From an uncultured Aquimarina sp. (lineage in GTDB: Bacteria; Bacteroidota; Bacteroidia; Flavobacteriales; Flavobacteriaceae): 64,000 bases of DNA. Both the position numbers and the translations under genes were made by a program. Numbering within the stretch: the first letter of the stretch is position 1; the number at the start of each line of letters is the position of its first letter. A model generated the notes under the pieces. That model had not been told where the DNA came from. It ran no database searches and was given only the letters and a program-made list of their open reading frames with translations. Shown here piece by piece: positions 25,501-34,281 of the stretch. The DNA lies in NCBI GenBank assembly GCA_947498815.1, contig CANMLU010000005.1, positions 248,001 through 312,000 of the forward strand, in the 5' to 3' direction.

Positions 25501-25870
25501 GTGTTTCCTCCCGCCTTATATCGATATTATTATTGACTTGTCTAAACCTCAGCGGTGTATTTTCAGACACGATTTGCAAAACTCTTTCAACAGAGAGTGA
25601 AGTGCTCGGAAAGCTTATAACAGAATAATTATCAATATCATTCTTATCATACATAAATACAAAGTCTGTTTTTGCTTCTATAGACTTGAATATTTTTTTT
25701 ATACTCACTGTACTACTCCCCATCGAAACGAAAACTTCTTTGACACTTTTGTATTTTTGTGCCTTTCCGTGGTTAGCAATCAATAAATTGACAAAAAATA
25801 AGGTAATAGTTAGAGTTCGCAACATATGTTTAGAAATCGGATAGCTCGATCGCTTTAGTTTTTTTTTCAT
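22529..25870 (-). CDS. SusC-like TonB-dependent outer-membrane transducer with STN domain
   Basis: The predicted protein has about 1113 residues from the ATG at 25870; an in-frame TTG at 25906 is less likely. It contains a signal peptide ending HGKAQ, an STN signalling domain (about 45-110), a carboxypeptidase-regulatory-like domain with GTVTDEDGIPLPGANI, the TonB-box region DEIVVVGYGTQ, a plug with IRIRGQNSI and IYGTRGANGVILITTKKG, and a long beta-barrel ending in FIFGVNVSL. STN domains contact FecR anti-sigma proteins. Together with the fecR-like gene just upstream and the ECF sigma gene, this indicates that import of the ligand also switches the locus on. Transport needs TonB-ExbBD, not seen here. 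Confidence 0.96.
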   Translation of the reverse strand: MKKKLKRSSYPISKHMLRTLTITLFFVNLLIANHGKAQKYKSVKEVFVSMGSSTVSIKKIFKSIEAKTDFVFMYDKNDIDNYSVISFPSTSLSVERVLQIVSENTPLRFRQVNNNIDIRREETPKKRTVPWQNIITGTVTDEDGIPLPGANIIVKGTSDGAVSDFDGNYTLNVNDGATTLVFSYIGYLTEEIEIDGRKVIDYIFKPDAATLDEIVVVGYGTQRKLDITGSVSSLEEYRLESVPNTNFSQALQGSVSGVYITNNSSNAENSDVSIRIRGQNSITADNEPLIVLDGVPFSGNISQINPNDIKSLEVLKDVSSSAIYGTRGANGVILITTKKGKAGRTTINYNTYVGFQKATNVPNLMNGQEFYDFKLERLGGDPDNPTAIFTPTELENFNSGNFTDWVDISTRTSIQQEHSISVASGNEKTKVYLAGTFIDVEGIALGDQFERYNLQFNLDQKIKDWLSVGTNTRLNYIDRSGIAVDLAGAFFLNPLTNPYEEDGVTPTIFPWPEDEFFGNPLERKLFENEDKEYSIFSNIYVDIDLPFIPGLSYKLNTGTEYSNRDRNTYRGRNTRTGLLVGGSSTNRQDRTRSFLLENILNYKNTFGAHKLEVTALYSSQIEDYQRFQLDARGFPNDILNFYQAELADISIPSNAYRKNAIVSQMGRINYGYDSKYLLTLTARRDGFSGFGANDKYAVFPSIGLAWNASRENFLNNSSTVSNLKFRFSYGQIGNQAIRPFRTLARLGPQNYLSGTNSTDFAAGFIPETLGNANLGWETTTSFNTGMEFGFFNDRIRGSVEYYESKTEDLLLNRRISSVQGISSIVQNIGETENKGLEVLLSTDVIKKANFTWSADFNFSFNRNKILKLYGDGEDDIANQWFIGEPIGVNYGFVFDGIWQEDQVDEAAIYGAVPGDVRVKDVNQDGEITRDDDREIFGNLQPDFIAGLGSTITYKNWGLNFFVYTEQGVERPNSLLDAEVFLLGGRRNGVQREYWTPENPINTYPRNSEANTPGGDPNPREVRFVEDASFIRMRDITLSYNFPKPVLETLGLTSFRLYGTVRNLFTITDWTGTDPEFQGRVNEAQAENNDISQGFRQFSIPVNKTFIFGVNVSL

Positions 25871-25956
25871 AATTTTATGATGTTTATTGATGCATTCATT
25901 AAACAAGCCGTGAGTATTATTTGTATAATCAATTTTTGTAATCTCCGGCTACCTAT

Positions 25957-25987
25957 AAGAACAGTCTATTGGTAGTAGGCTGTTCTT
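25957..25987. other. 11-bp hairpin between fecR-like and susC-like genes
   Basis: AAGAACAGTCT (25957-25967) pairs with AGGCTGTTCTT (25977-25987) through one G-T wobble around a 9-base loop. It sits in the 153-bp gap in front of susC. There is no T run on the minus strand after it, so it is not a clear terminator. It may lie in the susC 5' untranslated leader or next to its promoter. Confidence 0.5.
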
Positions 25988-26023
25988 TGTATTTTCATGA
26001 AGTATTGGTTTGATTCATCTTTT

Positions 26024-27055
26024 TTAAAATTTAAATTTTATTGTTTTTCCCTTTATTTCGTATTCAAAATTTTCAATAAACGACAGTCTATCTAAAACTC
26101 GTGCTATTTTTTGTTTTTTAAATTCTCCTGTAAGATTCCACTTCTTGGTAGGTTTGTTTTTTAAGTGTATTTTAACCCCATACCATCTTTCTAATCTGGT
26201 AACCACCTCTGGTAATGAAGCATTTTTAAAATATAATATCTGATCTTTCCATGCTACAACCTCTTTCAAATCAAAAGATCTGATCTTGCTTTTTTGATTC
26301 TTTATAGAGTATACCAATTGCTCTCCCGGCAAGGTGGTGTTCTTGGTTTTTAACGATTTATTTTCGATACTTACTTTTCCACTAACTAAGGATACTTTAA
26401 TTTCGTCATTTTGTGCACTATAAGCATCTACATCGAATGAAGTTCCTAAAGCTGTAGTAATAAGACCTGAAGAATTTACTCTAAATGGCCTTAGTGTATC
26501 CTTTATAACATCAAAAAATGCCTGACCGTCTAAATTGACTACTCGCTCCTTAGTCGTAAATTTTGAAGGATATGTGAGTGTACTGCCAGCATTAAGCCAT
26601 ACGGTAGTGCCATCCGGAAGTTGAATTTTTGATTTCCGGCCATTAGGGTTTTGTTTAATTATATTAGAAACGATTTTTTGTTTCGATTTTTTTTCGAAAG
26701 AAGAAACATAATTGTTTACAAAATATGTAGTGGTCAAAAACATTACTAAAATTGCAGCCACTCGTAAAAAAACAAAAGATTTTGAGTGTTTTTCAATTTT
26801 ATCTAAAGAAGATACAGAAGAAGTTTTTGAAAGAATAGTATTCAAAGATTTTTCTTGGATTTCTTCATCGATATGATGCGTTTTGAAATTCATAGACAAG
26901 ATAATCTCACGAGCTTTTATGAGCATTTCTCTTTTCTCTGGATATAATTGTAACCATTTCAACCAAAAAACATCTAATTCGGGATCTGGGCTTTTGACCC
27001 ATCTTACGAACTCTTCGTCAGTTAAAAAATCTTCTATATTCTTTTTAATATTCAT
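26024..27055 (-). CDS. FecR-family anti-sigma factor
   Basis: A 343-residue inner-membrane anti-sigma factor. The N-terminal about 90 residues are cytoplasmic and would bind the ECF sigma factor. One membrane segment lies at about 94-114 (VFLRVAAILVMFLTTT). The FecR domain (about 140-235) contains LPDGTTVWLNAGSTLTYP and LDGQAFFDV, and the C-terminal DUF4974-like domain (about 275-343) contains LPEVVTRLERWYGV. The periplasmic part would contact the STN domain of the SusC-like protein encoded 153 bp downstream. Unusually, the GH127 gene separates it from the sigma gene. Confidence 0.95.
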   Translation of the reverse strand: MNIKKNIEDFLTDEEFVRWVKSPDPELDVFWLKWLQLYPEKREMLIKAREIILSMNFKTHHIDEEIQEKSLNTILSKTSSVSSLDKIEKHSKSFVFLRVAAILVMFLTTTYFVNNYVSSFEKKSKQKIVSNIIKQNPNGRKSKIQLPDGTTVWLNAGSTLTYPSKFTTKERVVNLDGQAFFDVIKDTLRPFRVNSSGLITTALGTSFDVDAYSAQNDEIKVSLVSGKVSIENKSLKTKNTTLPGEQLVYSIKNQKSKIRSFDLKEVVAWKDQILYFKNASLPEVVTRLERWYGVKIHLKNKPTKKWNLTGEFKKQKIARVLDRLSFIENFEYEIKGKTIKFKF

Positions 27056-27177
27056 TCTTATTCCAGGTTACTATTATAGATAAGACAATTATTACTAGAA
27101 TAACACCGTGTTTTCTTATCTTTTTTATTAATTTATTATGTTTTTATAAATTTTCTCAGATATTATAACTCACTTCT

Positions 27178-29292
27178 CTAGTTCAATTCTAACGTATCCT
27201 TATTTGGAAGTATTGGAAATATAGTGACCCGAAGTTTGGCACTACCATAGGGTATTAGTGTTATCGTATCTAAAAACTCATCCTCAAAATCTTGAATAGA
27301 CTTAAGGTTTGGTAATGGCGGGGTAAAAGAAAAATTTCCATTCTTTTTAAAATCGCTTCTCTCTTTCCATACTGTCTTGCCATTATTTTGTATCGGTACG
27401 TTCATCGCATAAAAAACCGTATCCTTTTCTATCATCTTCCAATCACGGATCTTTTTTGCTGGAACTTTGATAGAAATAGGGGCTGTATTTGCGCTCCAAG
27501 GATTAAGATCCCATTTTTCTTGTATGATTTCAATTTGATCTTCTACATCTGCTTCTTCTAGGGCTAATGCATAATTCCAATCGCTCCCGGCGGTCACATG
27601 ATAAGCCGGAAAATCTTTGGTAGATCTTGCTTTCTTTTTATCAGGCTCTAACGCTTGCCAATTTTCATCTATTTTTAGTGAATACACTAAAGGTCCGCGC
27701 TCGACCGCTATACCATTATTTGGCCATTTGCTCAATTGGACTCTTTGCGGTAACGAAAGTGTAATTTTATCTCCTTCAACAAAATTTCTTTGTATAGAAT
27801 AATAACTCCCAGATTGATATACTTTTTTTGAAACCATACCATTTATTTTAACCTCCGGTGTTGTACACCATTCAGGAATTCTAAATACAAACGAAAAATC
27901 AACTGGTTTTTCGGGAGAAAACTCAAATTCAATATCTTCAGAAAAAGGGTACCTAGTATTTTCCTTTATATTCACTCGAATACCATTAATCTTACCATAC
28001 CATTCTGATGGACCATACATAGCCGCTACAATACCGTTTTCATTCTCTTTCATCCATAGTCTGGATACATAATTAGGCATAATACGGTTCACATTGCCAG
28101 GACAGCATTCCGTAAACTGGTTGGGTCCAAACATCATCGCTGTATTTCCTTTAAAAAACTTATTATGATTAGAAGTTGAATCAAGAATAACCTGATTAGG
28201 TCCTGATAAATATTGTAATGCTTTAAAATCTGAAGTTACAGCCCCTGGTGCCGCATTAAACATTGCTTTTTCTATTTTGTCTGCATAAGAAACTTTTGCT
28301 GTAGCCATAAGTAAGTATCCCAGACTCCATGAATAATCTGCAATATCACATGTTTCATGAGTTTGAAGTGCATCGGGTGGTGTTCGTAAATGCTCTGAAG
28401 ACACATTTACTCCATCCACCATAAGGTAATACTTATCTACATTATCATAGGCTGCCATTGAAGGTTTTAGATATTTTCTATCCCCACTGTACATATATAA
28501 AATTGAACCTAACTTGGCTATTTCATTATAGGTTACACCATGTTCATATATTGGTTTAGATTCCAAAAAACTAGAAACTGTCACAGGCCGATCTATAAAA
28601 CCTTCGTAATTCATTTTATTATAAATATTGATTGCTAATTCATACAGAATGGTGTCTTTAGTTTTTTGATACAACCAAAGGATACTTTCGATATTCAATT
28701 GATCTCTTATTTCGTAAAAATTTTCTTCATTTTGATATAGATAAAAATTTTTCATTTTCTGAAGAATCATTGAATCTTTTGTAACTTCATATTCCCGCAT
28801 TAATGCCCTAAAATATACAGCATGCACCCATCTATGTTTATTCTTCTTTTTTGTTAAATAAGAAGGCCCGATAAAATGATCTTTTCCAGTTTTTTCTAGT
28901 ACTGGATAAATTTTGGATTTTGCTTTATTGATTAAAAAATCATCATCCAGTAAATATCCAGTGGTTAACATTCCATCAATCCAATATCCAGTCTGTTCAT
29001 AAGGCCACCAACTAGAACTATCTGCTACCTTTTGCCCCCAACCTGCACTATCAAATGGATAACCAGCCTCTTCAAGATGACCCGTTAAACCGTTTTTTTG
29101 ATTAATTAAATATTGTTTAAGCCATCCTCGAGGTTTTGTTTCGCTTATGGGTAGTTGATAAAATTCACCATGATATGCTATTTGTTTAGCTTTGGTATCT
29201 TTATCGCCTGATTCTTTGCAAGAAAAAAAAAGCAAAAAGCATGAAATGACTATTATGTATTGAAATGTTATGCATACTCTCTTCATACTCAT
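27178..29292 (-). CDS. GH127-type (beta-L-arabinofuranosidase superfamily) lipoprotein
   Basis: A 704-residue protein with lipobox LLFFSCKES. The all-alpha barrel carries WWPYEQTGYWIDG near residue 100 and TECCPGNVNRIMPNYVSRLW around 394-412. The paired Cys (C396/C397) matches the CCPxN motif that supplies the catalytic thiol and zinc ligand in GH127/GH146 enzymes. A beta-sandwich C-terminal part contains RGPLVYSL. Family activities include beta-L-arabinofuranosidase and, in some marine GH127 members, alpha-3,6-anhydro-galactosidase. Either would suit a galactan PUL. The gene sits between the sigma factor and FecR genes, an odd place for an enzyme, and may be under the same feedback control. 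Confidence 0.85.
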   Translation of the reverse strand: MSMKRVCITFQYIIVISCFLLFFSCKESGDKDTKAKQIAYHGEFYQLPISETKPRGWLKQYLINQKNGLTGHLEEAGYPFDSAGWGQKVADSSSWWPYEQTGYWIDGMLTTGYLLDDDFLINKAKSKIYPVLEKTGKDHFIGPSYLTKKKNKHRWVHAVYFRALMREYEVTKDSMILQKMKNFYLYQNEENFYEIRDQLNIESILWLYQKTKDTILYELAINIYNKMNYEGFIDRPVTVSSFLESKPIYEHGVTYNEIAKLGSILYMYSGDRKYLKPSMAAYDNVDKYYLMVDGVNVSSEHLRTPPDALQTHETCDIADYSWSLGYLLMATAKVSYADKIEKAMFNAAPGAVTSDFKALQYLSGPNQVILDSTSNHNKFFKGNTAMMFGPNQFTECCPGNVNRIMPNYVSRLWMKENENGIVAAMYGPSEWYGKINGIRVNIKENTRYPFSEDIEFEFSPEKPVDFSFVFRIPEWCTTPEVKINGMVSKKVYQSGSYYSIQRNFVEGDKITLSLPQRVQLSKWPNNGIAVERGPLVYSLKIDENWQALEPDKKKARSTKDFPAYHVTAGSDWNYALALEEADVEDQIEIIQEKWDLNPWSANTAPISIKVPAKKIRDWKMIEKDTVFYAMNVPIQNNGKTVWKERSDFKKNGNFSFTPPLPNLKSIQDFEDEFLDTITLIPYGSAKLRVTIFPILPNKDTLELN

Positions 29293-29437
29293 ACTCTTTA
29301 GGCTTTAAGTTTTATGACTTCATTTATAAGGTAGAATCCCTTAATTTAAATACAACGTTAAGTATAGATAGAAGTAATTTTTCTGCTCAATGACACCTGT
29401 TTAACAAAAAAAAGTTCAGAATAATACCATATAGCAA

Positions 29438-30061
29438 TTACTCACAACTTTTTCTTAGCGTTTTTAAGGCAATATAGGCCTTGTTTCTAACACTTTTAAC
29501 ATTGGTAAAATTCATTATTTCTTTGATTTCCTGATATCCCATTTGTTCATAAAAAAAATAATAAATTACTTCTCTTTGCCTTTTTGGAAGCGTTTCAAGG
29601 GCTTGGTTTAAACGTTCGATTTTTTCTTCAGTTAGTTGCTTCGCGATAAGATGATGTTCGTATGAAAAAGTAAAATGAAAATTGTTTCCCTCTTCTAGAG
29701 ATCCGCTCCAAAAATATTTTCTTGAGTGTTTTACATACTGCAATACTTTTCTTCTTATCGCTTTATAGAGGTATAATTTAATTGAAGTAGTGTCTGATAA
29801 TTTTTTACGAGTTCTTCTTATATCAATAAATAAATCCTGAATACTATCCTCGACCAAATTCACATCTTTTGAAAACTGAAGACTGTAATTATAAAGGTTT
29901 TTAAAATTAGTCTTATAAATATAAATGAACGCCGATTCGTTTCCTGATTTAAATTGTTTCCAGATCTCAATATCTTCCATATTTACAAATGAAGATGTTT
30001 TTTCCTTTTCACGATAACCGTTTTGATCATTGCCAAGGGGTAAGGATGACTTCTCTATCAT
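29438..30061 (-). CDS. ECF RNA polymerase sigma factor
   Basis: A sigma-70 family extracytoplasmic-function factor of about 207 residues. Region 2 spans YKTNFKNLYNYSLQF to VEDSIQDLFIDIRRTR, and region 4 contains LPKRQREVIYYFFYEQMGYQEIKEIM with KSVRNKAYIALKTLR. ATG 30061 was used; a second ATG at 29980 starts MEDIEIWKQF and gives a more usual length of about 180 residues. A TTG at 30073 is also in frame. It is the likely activator of this PUL, held by the FecR-like protein until the SusC-like transducer is occupied. Confidence 0.93.
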   Translation of the reverse strand: MIEKSSLPLGNDQNGYREKEKTSSFVNMEDIEIWKQFKSGNESAFIYIYKTNFKNLYNYSLQFSKDVNLVEDSIQDLFIDIRRTRKKLSDTTSIKLYLYKAIRRKVLQYVKHSRKYFWSGSLEEGNNFHFTFSYEHHLIAKQLTEEKIERLNQALETLPKRQREVIYYFFYEQMGYQEIKEIMNFTNVKSVRNKAYIALKTLRKSCE

Positions 30062-30169
30062 AAGAAATAACAATTACTAGGGTTATTAAATGTAATAAAT
30101 TTTATACGGATGTCAATTTTCATCAAAAACATAAAGTATTCTTTTTGTTTACGTTAAGTATTAAAAATC

Positions 30170-31042
30170 TTAAAAAACTTTATATATACTCATGAACTCT
30201 CTTGCATATCTTTGCCCCATCATTTGAACCGAACTACGATCAAAGTGATATCCGTCAAAAGTCGTGAGGTCCTGCATAAAGACCAATCGCATATTTTCGT
30301 CTTGCTTTGACACTTTCGCAAGAATATCATTAATTAATTCTCTATTAGCCTGATTCTTCTCATTATTTAGATTTTCACCTAACTCTCCAATAATAATAGG
30401 CAATGATTTATTTTCTACATCCTCTCGAAATGATTGTATTAATTTTATAAAATCATCTTTATAACTTGTTATGTTTCCATTTTTTGCATCGTTTTCGCCC
30501 TGATGCCATAATATTCCCTTAATAACTCCATGTTTACTAGCAAAATTTAATTTTTCCTTTAGATTTGAATATAAATGTACTTTCCTGCGTAATGAATCTC
30601 CTAACCATTCCTTTATAGATGTTCCTCCTACAGCACAAGGTAACAATGCTATATGAATGGAGTCATTTGTATTCTTTAGTATTTCTTCAGCAAAAGCGCG
30701 TCCACAATCTAAACCCATTAATTTTGGTTTATAACGATGTAAAGGTTCTTTTGCAAATGCCCATTGATTATCATTGGTAACTGTTAAAATTCTTGGGTCT
30801 GGAATAGTGTCTTGAGGAGTTACAAAAGCTCGCCCGGCCATATTTGATTGTCCTGCCATTACAAAAACCCAAAGATTATCTTTTGGAGGTAAGGTCGAAA
30901 TAAGTTCAATTTTTGTAGGTAAGTTTACTTGTCTCTCTTTCTTTTCATCTCCTTTTAAAATACTGTTTTGAGCCAAAAGAGGTTGTGAAGTTATGATTAC
31001 TCCGATAAAAAAAAATAAGTTGTATTTAAATCTACTTTTCAT
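30170..31042 (-). CDS. SASA-family (sialate O-acetylesterase-like) carbohydrate esterase, secreted
   Basis: A 290-residue SGNH-fold esterase with signal peptide ending SQPLLAQ. Its signature blocks are WVFVMAGQSNMAGRAF (nucleophile Ser about 66), LPCAVGGTSIKEWL, and ILWHQGENDA (block III near 180). The C-terminal FDGYHFDRSSVQMMGQRYA carries the Asp-x-x-His of the triad. The family removes acetyl esters from sugars. The start overlaps the end of the sulfatase gene by 11 bases, so the two are coupled. Its presence suggests that the glycan carries acetyl as well as sulfate groups. Confidence 0.9.
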   Translation of the reverse strand: MKSRFKYNLFFFIGVIITSQPLLAQNSILKGDEKKERQVNLPTKIELISTLPPKDNLWVFVMAGQSNMAGRAFVTPQDTIPDPRILTVTNDNQWAFAKEPLHRYKPKLMGLDCGRAFAEEILKNTNDSIHIALLPCAVGGTSIKEWLGDSLRRKVHLYSNLKEKLNFASKHGVIKGILWHQGENDAKNGNITSYKDDFIKLIQSFREDVENKSLPIIIGELGENLNNEKNQANRELINDILAKVSKQDENMRLVFMQDLTTFDGYHFDRSSVQMMGQRYAREFMSIYKVF

Positions 31043-32594
31043 TTAGAATACTTTTTAAAACTTCTTGAATTTCAATTACTTTTCCTTCATGAGTGCTGGT
31101 TAGATTATTAGTCTCTCCAGGATCCACATCAAGATTATACAATTTTCGCATTGTGTCAATACCAGATTCTATACCTTTGATCGTATCTACCCAACGATAC
31201 TCCTTTTGCGAAGGCATTATGTATTTCCATTTTCCATATCTTAATCCATAGGTGTAAGATTCTTCTAACATTATATCCCTACCAACTTTTGATTTACCTA
31301 AAATGACATCTTTCATATTTTGACTGTCAATAGACTCAAGAATCAGGTGTTCACTATTTATCAGAGAGGCAATTGAGGCATAGAGATCTACTTGTGACCA
31401 TAGCGCACTGCTTTCTTTAGGCTGTATAGTACCAGGCCAATACGATATTGTCGGCACTCTGGTTCCGCCCTCAAAAGCACTATATTTTCCGCCACGAAAA
31501 ATGCCTGAAGGTTGATGGTTTCCTAACTTCTCTTCAGCCATATCTTCATAACCATCATTTAAAACAGGGCCATTATCGCTAGTAAAGATTACCATCGTAT
31601 TTTTTTCAATGTTTAACTGTTTTAGTGTATTAGTGATTTCTCCCACCACCCAATCCATTTGTGCAATGGCATCCCCTCTGGGTCCCATAGAGTTTTTTCC
31701 AGCAAATTGAGGGTGTGGAACTCGAGGTACATGAATATCATGAAATGAAAAATAGAGAAAAAAGGGGGTACTCTTATTTTTGTCTATAAATTGAGTAGCC
31801 TTATCTAACAATGTATTGCTAAGATCTTCATCTACTATTTCGGCACGTTTACCACCTCCCATAAAACCTATTCGACTAATTCCATTAACAATAGAGCCAC
31901 TATGCTGCTCATCAGCATTTTGTTTGAGTAATTCGGGATTTGTAATTCCCGTTGGCCTTTTATAAGGATTGTACTCGTTTGGATTATCTGTAAATAAGAT
32001 TTCTAATGGATCATTTATATCTAGGTTTACTACAGTATGATTTTCGAGATACACACTTGGTACTCTATCTCCTGTAGATGGAAGCAAATAACTGTAGTCG
32101 AATCCTATTTCTAATGGTCCGGGTTTCACTTTTTCATTCCAATCCACTTTACCGTCTCCTAAACCCAAATGCCATTTACCAACAACTGCTGTTGTATATC
32201 CATTCTTTTGAAGCATTAACGGTAGTGTTTCTGTACCCGGTTCAATCAGAAGAGGTGCATCACCCGGAAGTACTTTTGCATTTCTTCTAAAAGCATAATT
32301 ACCGGTAAGCAAGGAATATCGGGAAGGGGTACAGGTGGCCGCAGCGCTGTGGGCATCGGTAAATTTTATACCTTTTCTGGCTAAGAAATCTATATGAGGC
32401 GTCTCGACACCTTTAGCACCATAAGCCCCAACATCACCATATCCCAGATCATCTGCATATAAGATAATAATATTAGGTTTTTCAAGTACATCATCACTCT
32501 TGCTAGAATTACATGAAAAACACATCACAATCGAAATAGTTACGATGTATATTCTTATTATTACAGTATTTATTAGGTTTTCATAGAAGATCAT
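31032..32594 (-). CDS. Family S1 sulfatase, lipoprotein (first gene of the PUL)
   Basis: A sulfatase with ILYADDLGYGDVGAYG (45-60), formylglycine motif C-T-P-S-R at Cys88 and VVGKWHLGLGDG. SRYSLLTGNYAFR follows the motif, and IFTSDNGPV and HDIHVPRVPHP are also seen. A hydrophobic N-terminus ending in VMCFSCNS points to a lipoprotein. ATG 32594 is preferred over the in-frame TTG at 32597. It is the most upstream gene of the minus-strand PUL. The bidirectional hairpin at about 32.75 kb isolates it from the rhodanese genes, so the PUL promoter should lie in the roughly 150 bases between. Confidence 0.94.
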   Translation of the reverse strand: MIFYENLINTVIIRIYIVTISIVMCFSCNSSKSDDVLEKPNIIILYADDLGYGDVGAYGAKGVETPHIDFLARKGIKFTDAHSAAATCTPSRYSLLTGNYAFRRNAKVLPGDAPLLIEPGTETLPLMLQKNGYTTAVVGKWHLGLGDGKVDWNEKVKPGPLEIGFDYSYLLPSTGDRVPSVYLENHTVVNLDINDPLEILFTDNPNEYNPYKRPTGITNPELLKQNADEQHSGSIVNGISRIGFMGGGKRAEIVDEDLSNTLLDKATQFIDKNKSTPFFLYFSFHDIHVPRVPHPQFAGKNSMGPRGDAIAQMDWVVGEITNTLKQLNIEKNTMVIFTSDNGPVLNDGYEDMAEEKLGNHQPSGIFRGGKYSAFEGGTRVPTISYWPGTIQPKESSALWSQVDLYASIASLINSEHLILESIDSQNMKDVILGKSKVGRDIMLEESYTYGLRYGKWKYIMPSQKEYRWVDTIKGIESGIDTMRKLYNLDVDPGETNNLTSTHEGKVIEIQEVLKSILNEK

Positions 32595-32743
32595 CAATAT
32601 TATAAGATAAATCTTATGAATATAACACCGTTATTTATGAACTAATTTAATTTTTAAGAATTAAAATGTAATTATTACGAATCTGTTAACAAGTTGTCAA
32701 TCCATTGCATGTATAACCATCGGACTATATTTTACTCCACAAA

Positions 32744-32777
32744 ACAAAAAAAGCTTCTTGTTTGAGAAGCTTTTTTT
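32744..32777 (-). terminator. Terminator after the rhodanese genes, before the PUL
   Basis: AAGCTTCT (32751-32758) pairs with AGAAGCTT (32765-32772). The stem is flanked by A and T runs, so it looks functional in both directions. On the minus strand it ends the rhodanese transcript and shields the PUL from read-through. Confidence 0.85.
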
Positions 32778-32801
32778 GTTTTCATATGCATTTTTGATTA
32801 C

Positions 32802-33197
32802 TTATCTAACCATCTTTTTTCCTTTAAATTTCCATTCGGTAATCCCTCCATCAAGGTCATAAATTTTTGTAAATCCTGCTTTTTTCATGTATGCAGAGCA
32901 TTTACCACTTCTTCCTCCACGTCCGCAGTAGACTGCAACGGGTTTCGATTTATCTACTTTGGATATCAGGTTTTCAAAATCCTTATTTCTGAAGTCTATA
33001 TTAATAGCGCCTTCTATATGACCTTTTGCGTATTCATCTGGAGTTCTTACATCGATCAATTTTACATTCCCCATTTCTAATAAAGAATCCATCTCTTCTA
33101 CTGTGATAACTTCTACTGCGTCATTCTCTTTTGCTTGCTTACAACCCACTATTAAAAGAGAAAAAACAGCAATTATAATAATTGATTTAAACTTCAT
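32802..33197 (-). CDS. Rhodanese-like domain lipoprotein
   Basis: A 131-residue single rhodanese domain behind a lipoprotein signal (LLIVGCKQ, Cys19). The active-site loop is CGRGGRSG with Cys91. LIDVRTPDEYAKGHIEGAINI is the standard rhodanese entry. It would carry persulfide sulfur in the periplasm or serve redox functions; the acceptor is unknown. It is 11 bases from the stop of a second, cytoplasmic rhodanese gene, and the two probably form an operon. Confidence 0.9.
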   Translation of the reverse strand: MKFKSIIIIAVFSLLIVGCKQAKENDAVEVITVEEMDSLLEMGNVKLIDVRTPDEYAKGHIEGAINIDFRNKDFENLISKVDKSKPVAVYCGRGGRSGKCSAYMKKAGFTKIYDLDGGITEWKFKGKKMVR

Positions 33198-33207
33198 ATA
33201 CTATTAG

Positions 33208-33522
33208 TTACTCGGCAGTTTCACCATCCCAATTCATAAAACCACCAATTAAGTTATACGTAGTTTCGAATCCCATTTGACTCATTAATGTACACGCTTG
33301 GGCACTACGTGCTCCGGAACGACAATACACATAATAATTTTTAGATTTATCTAATTTTTCTACCTCATCCAAGAACCCTTGCCCTAATCGGATATCTATG
33401 TTAAGCATATTAGGAATAAAACCATCTTCAACTTCTTCTTCTGTTCTAACATCTAGGATTACTGCATTATTATCTTTGGCTATAAGGTCTTGCCATTCTT
33501 CTTGAGTGATATCTTCTGCCAT
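33208..33522 (-). CDS. Cytoplasmic rhodanese-like protein
   Basis: A 104-residue single-domain rhodanese with no signal peptide. VILDVRTEEEVEDGFIPNMLNIDI and the active-site loop YVYCRSGARS (Cys67) are clear. The end GGFMNWDGE is usual for the family. The substrate is unknown. The pairing with a lipoprotein rhodanese and, about 110 bp upstream, two thioredoxin-fold genes suggests a shared thiol or sulfane-sulfur role. Confidence 0.9.
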   Translation of the reverse strand: MAEDITQEEWQDLIAKDNNAVILDVRTEEEVEDGFIPNMLNIDIRLGQGFLDEVEKLDKSKNYYVYCRSGARSAQACTLMSQMGFETTYNLIGGFMNWDGETAE

Positions 33523-33630
33523 TGTATATTAAATTTGACTGTACATATTTATATTCCTTACAAATATAAGAGTCATTTACGAATTGTATATAGCTATACA
33601 ATTATTTATGGTAAAACTTTATAGAAAAGA

Positions 33631-34257
33631 TTAAGCTTTGATACTACAACCAATAGCTTTTGTGATTTCAACAGGCACTTTTTCTCCTTTTAATAATGCA
33701 TTTACAGCGTCTTCAACATACTTTTCTTTTGCTGCAGATGCATCCTTATAGTTATTATCAATTGCCCCTATATATCTTACCATATTACCTTTTTCTGCTT
33801 TTTCAAGAACATATACATGCGGTGTCTTGGTAGCTCCATATTGAGGATATATCTGTTGGCCATCATCCAACAAATAAGGAAAAGTAAACCCTTTTTCTTT
33901 GGCCCTTACTTTCATGTTATCAAAACTGTCCGTTGGATATGCTTTAGGATTATTTGGATTAATAGCAATAACAGGGTAACCCTTGGTCTTAAATTTTTTA
34001 TCTAATTCGATAATTCGATCTTCGTATGCTACAGAGTATGGGCAATGGTTACAAGTAAAAATAACAATAAAGCCCTTTGCTTCTTTGTAATCCCCCAAAG
34101 AAATCATAGCATCATCTATATTCTTCAATTTAAAATCTGTAGCAATATCTCCTATAGCATACCCTCCATCAGTTTTTGAAACAGATACTTTATCAATAGC
34201 AAAAGCACTTATAGCAATTACAAAAGCTACTCCGACAAGAATTTTTAAAGTTTTCAT
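33631..34257 (-). CDS. Secreted thioredoxin-fold (AhpC/TSA, redoxin) protein
   Basis: From ATG 34257 (TTG 34263 is less likely) the protein has 208 residues with a signal peptide. The redoxin domain carries DFKLKNIDDAMISLGDY and a C-N-H-C motif in FTCNHCPYSVAYE (Cys69 and Cys72), then YGATKTPHVYVL with the cis-Pro loop. The two-Cys motif fits a thiol reductase rather than a peroxidase. The family is common in Bacteroidota next to TlpA-like genes. The gap to the upstream TlpA-like gene is 24 bases, so cotranscription is likely. Confidence 0.88.
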   Translation of the reverse strand: MKTLKILVGVAFVIAISAFAIDKVSVSKTDGGYAIGDIATDFKLKNIDDAMISLGDYKEAKGFIVIFTCNHCPYSVAYEDRIIELDKKFKTKGYPVIAINPNNPKAYPTDSFDNMKVRAKEKGFTFPYLLDDGQQIYPQYGATKTPHVYVLEKAEKGNMVRYIGAIDNNYKDASAAKEKYVEDAVNALLKGEKVPVEITKAIGCSIKA

Positions 34258-34281
34258 ATGCAATTAATATTAGATGGTTTT

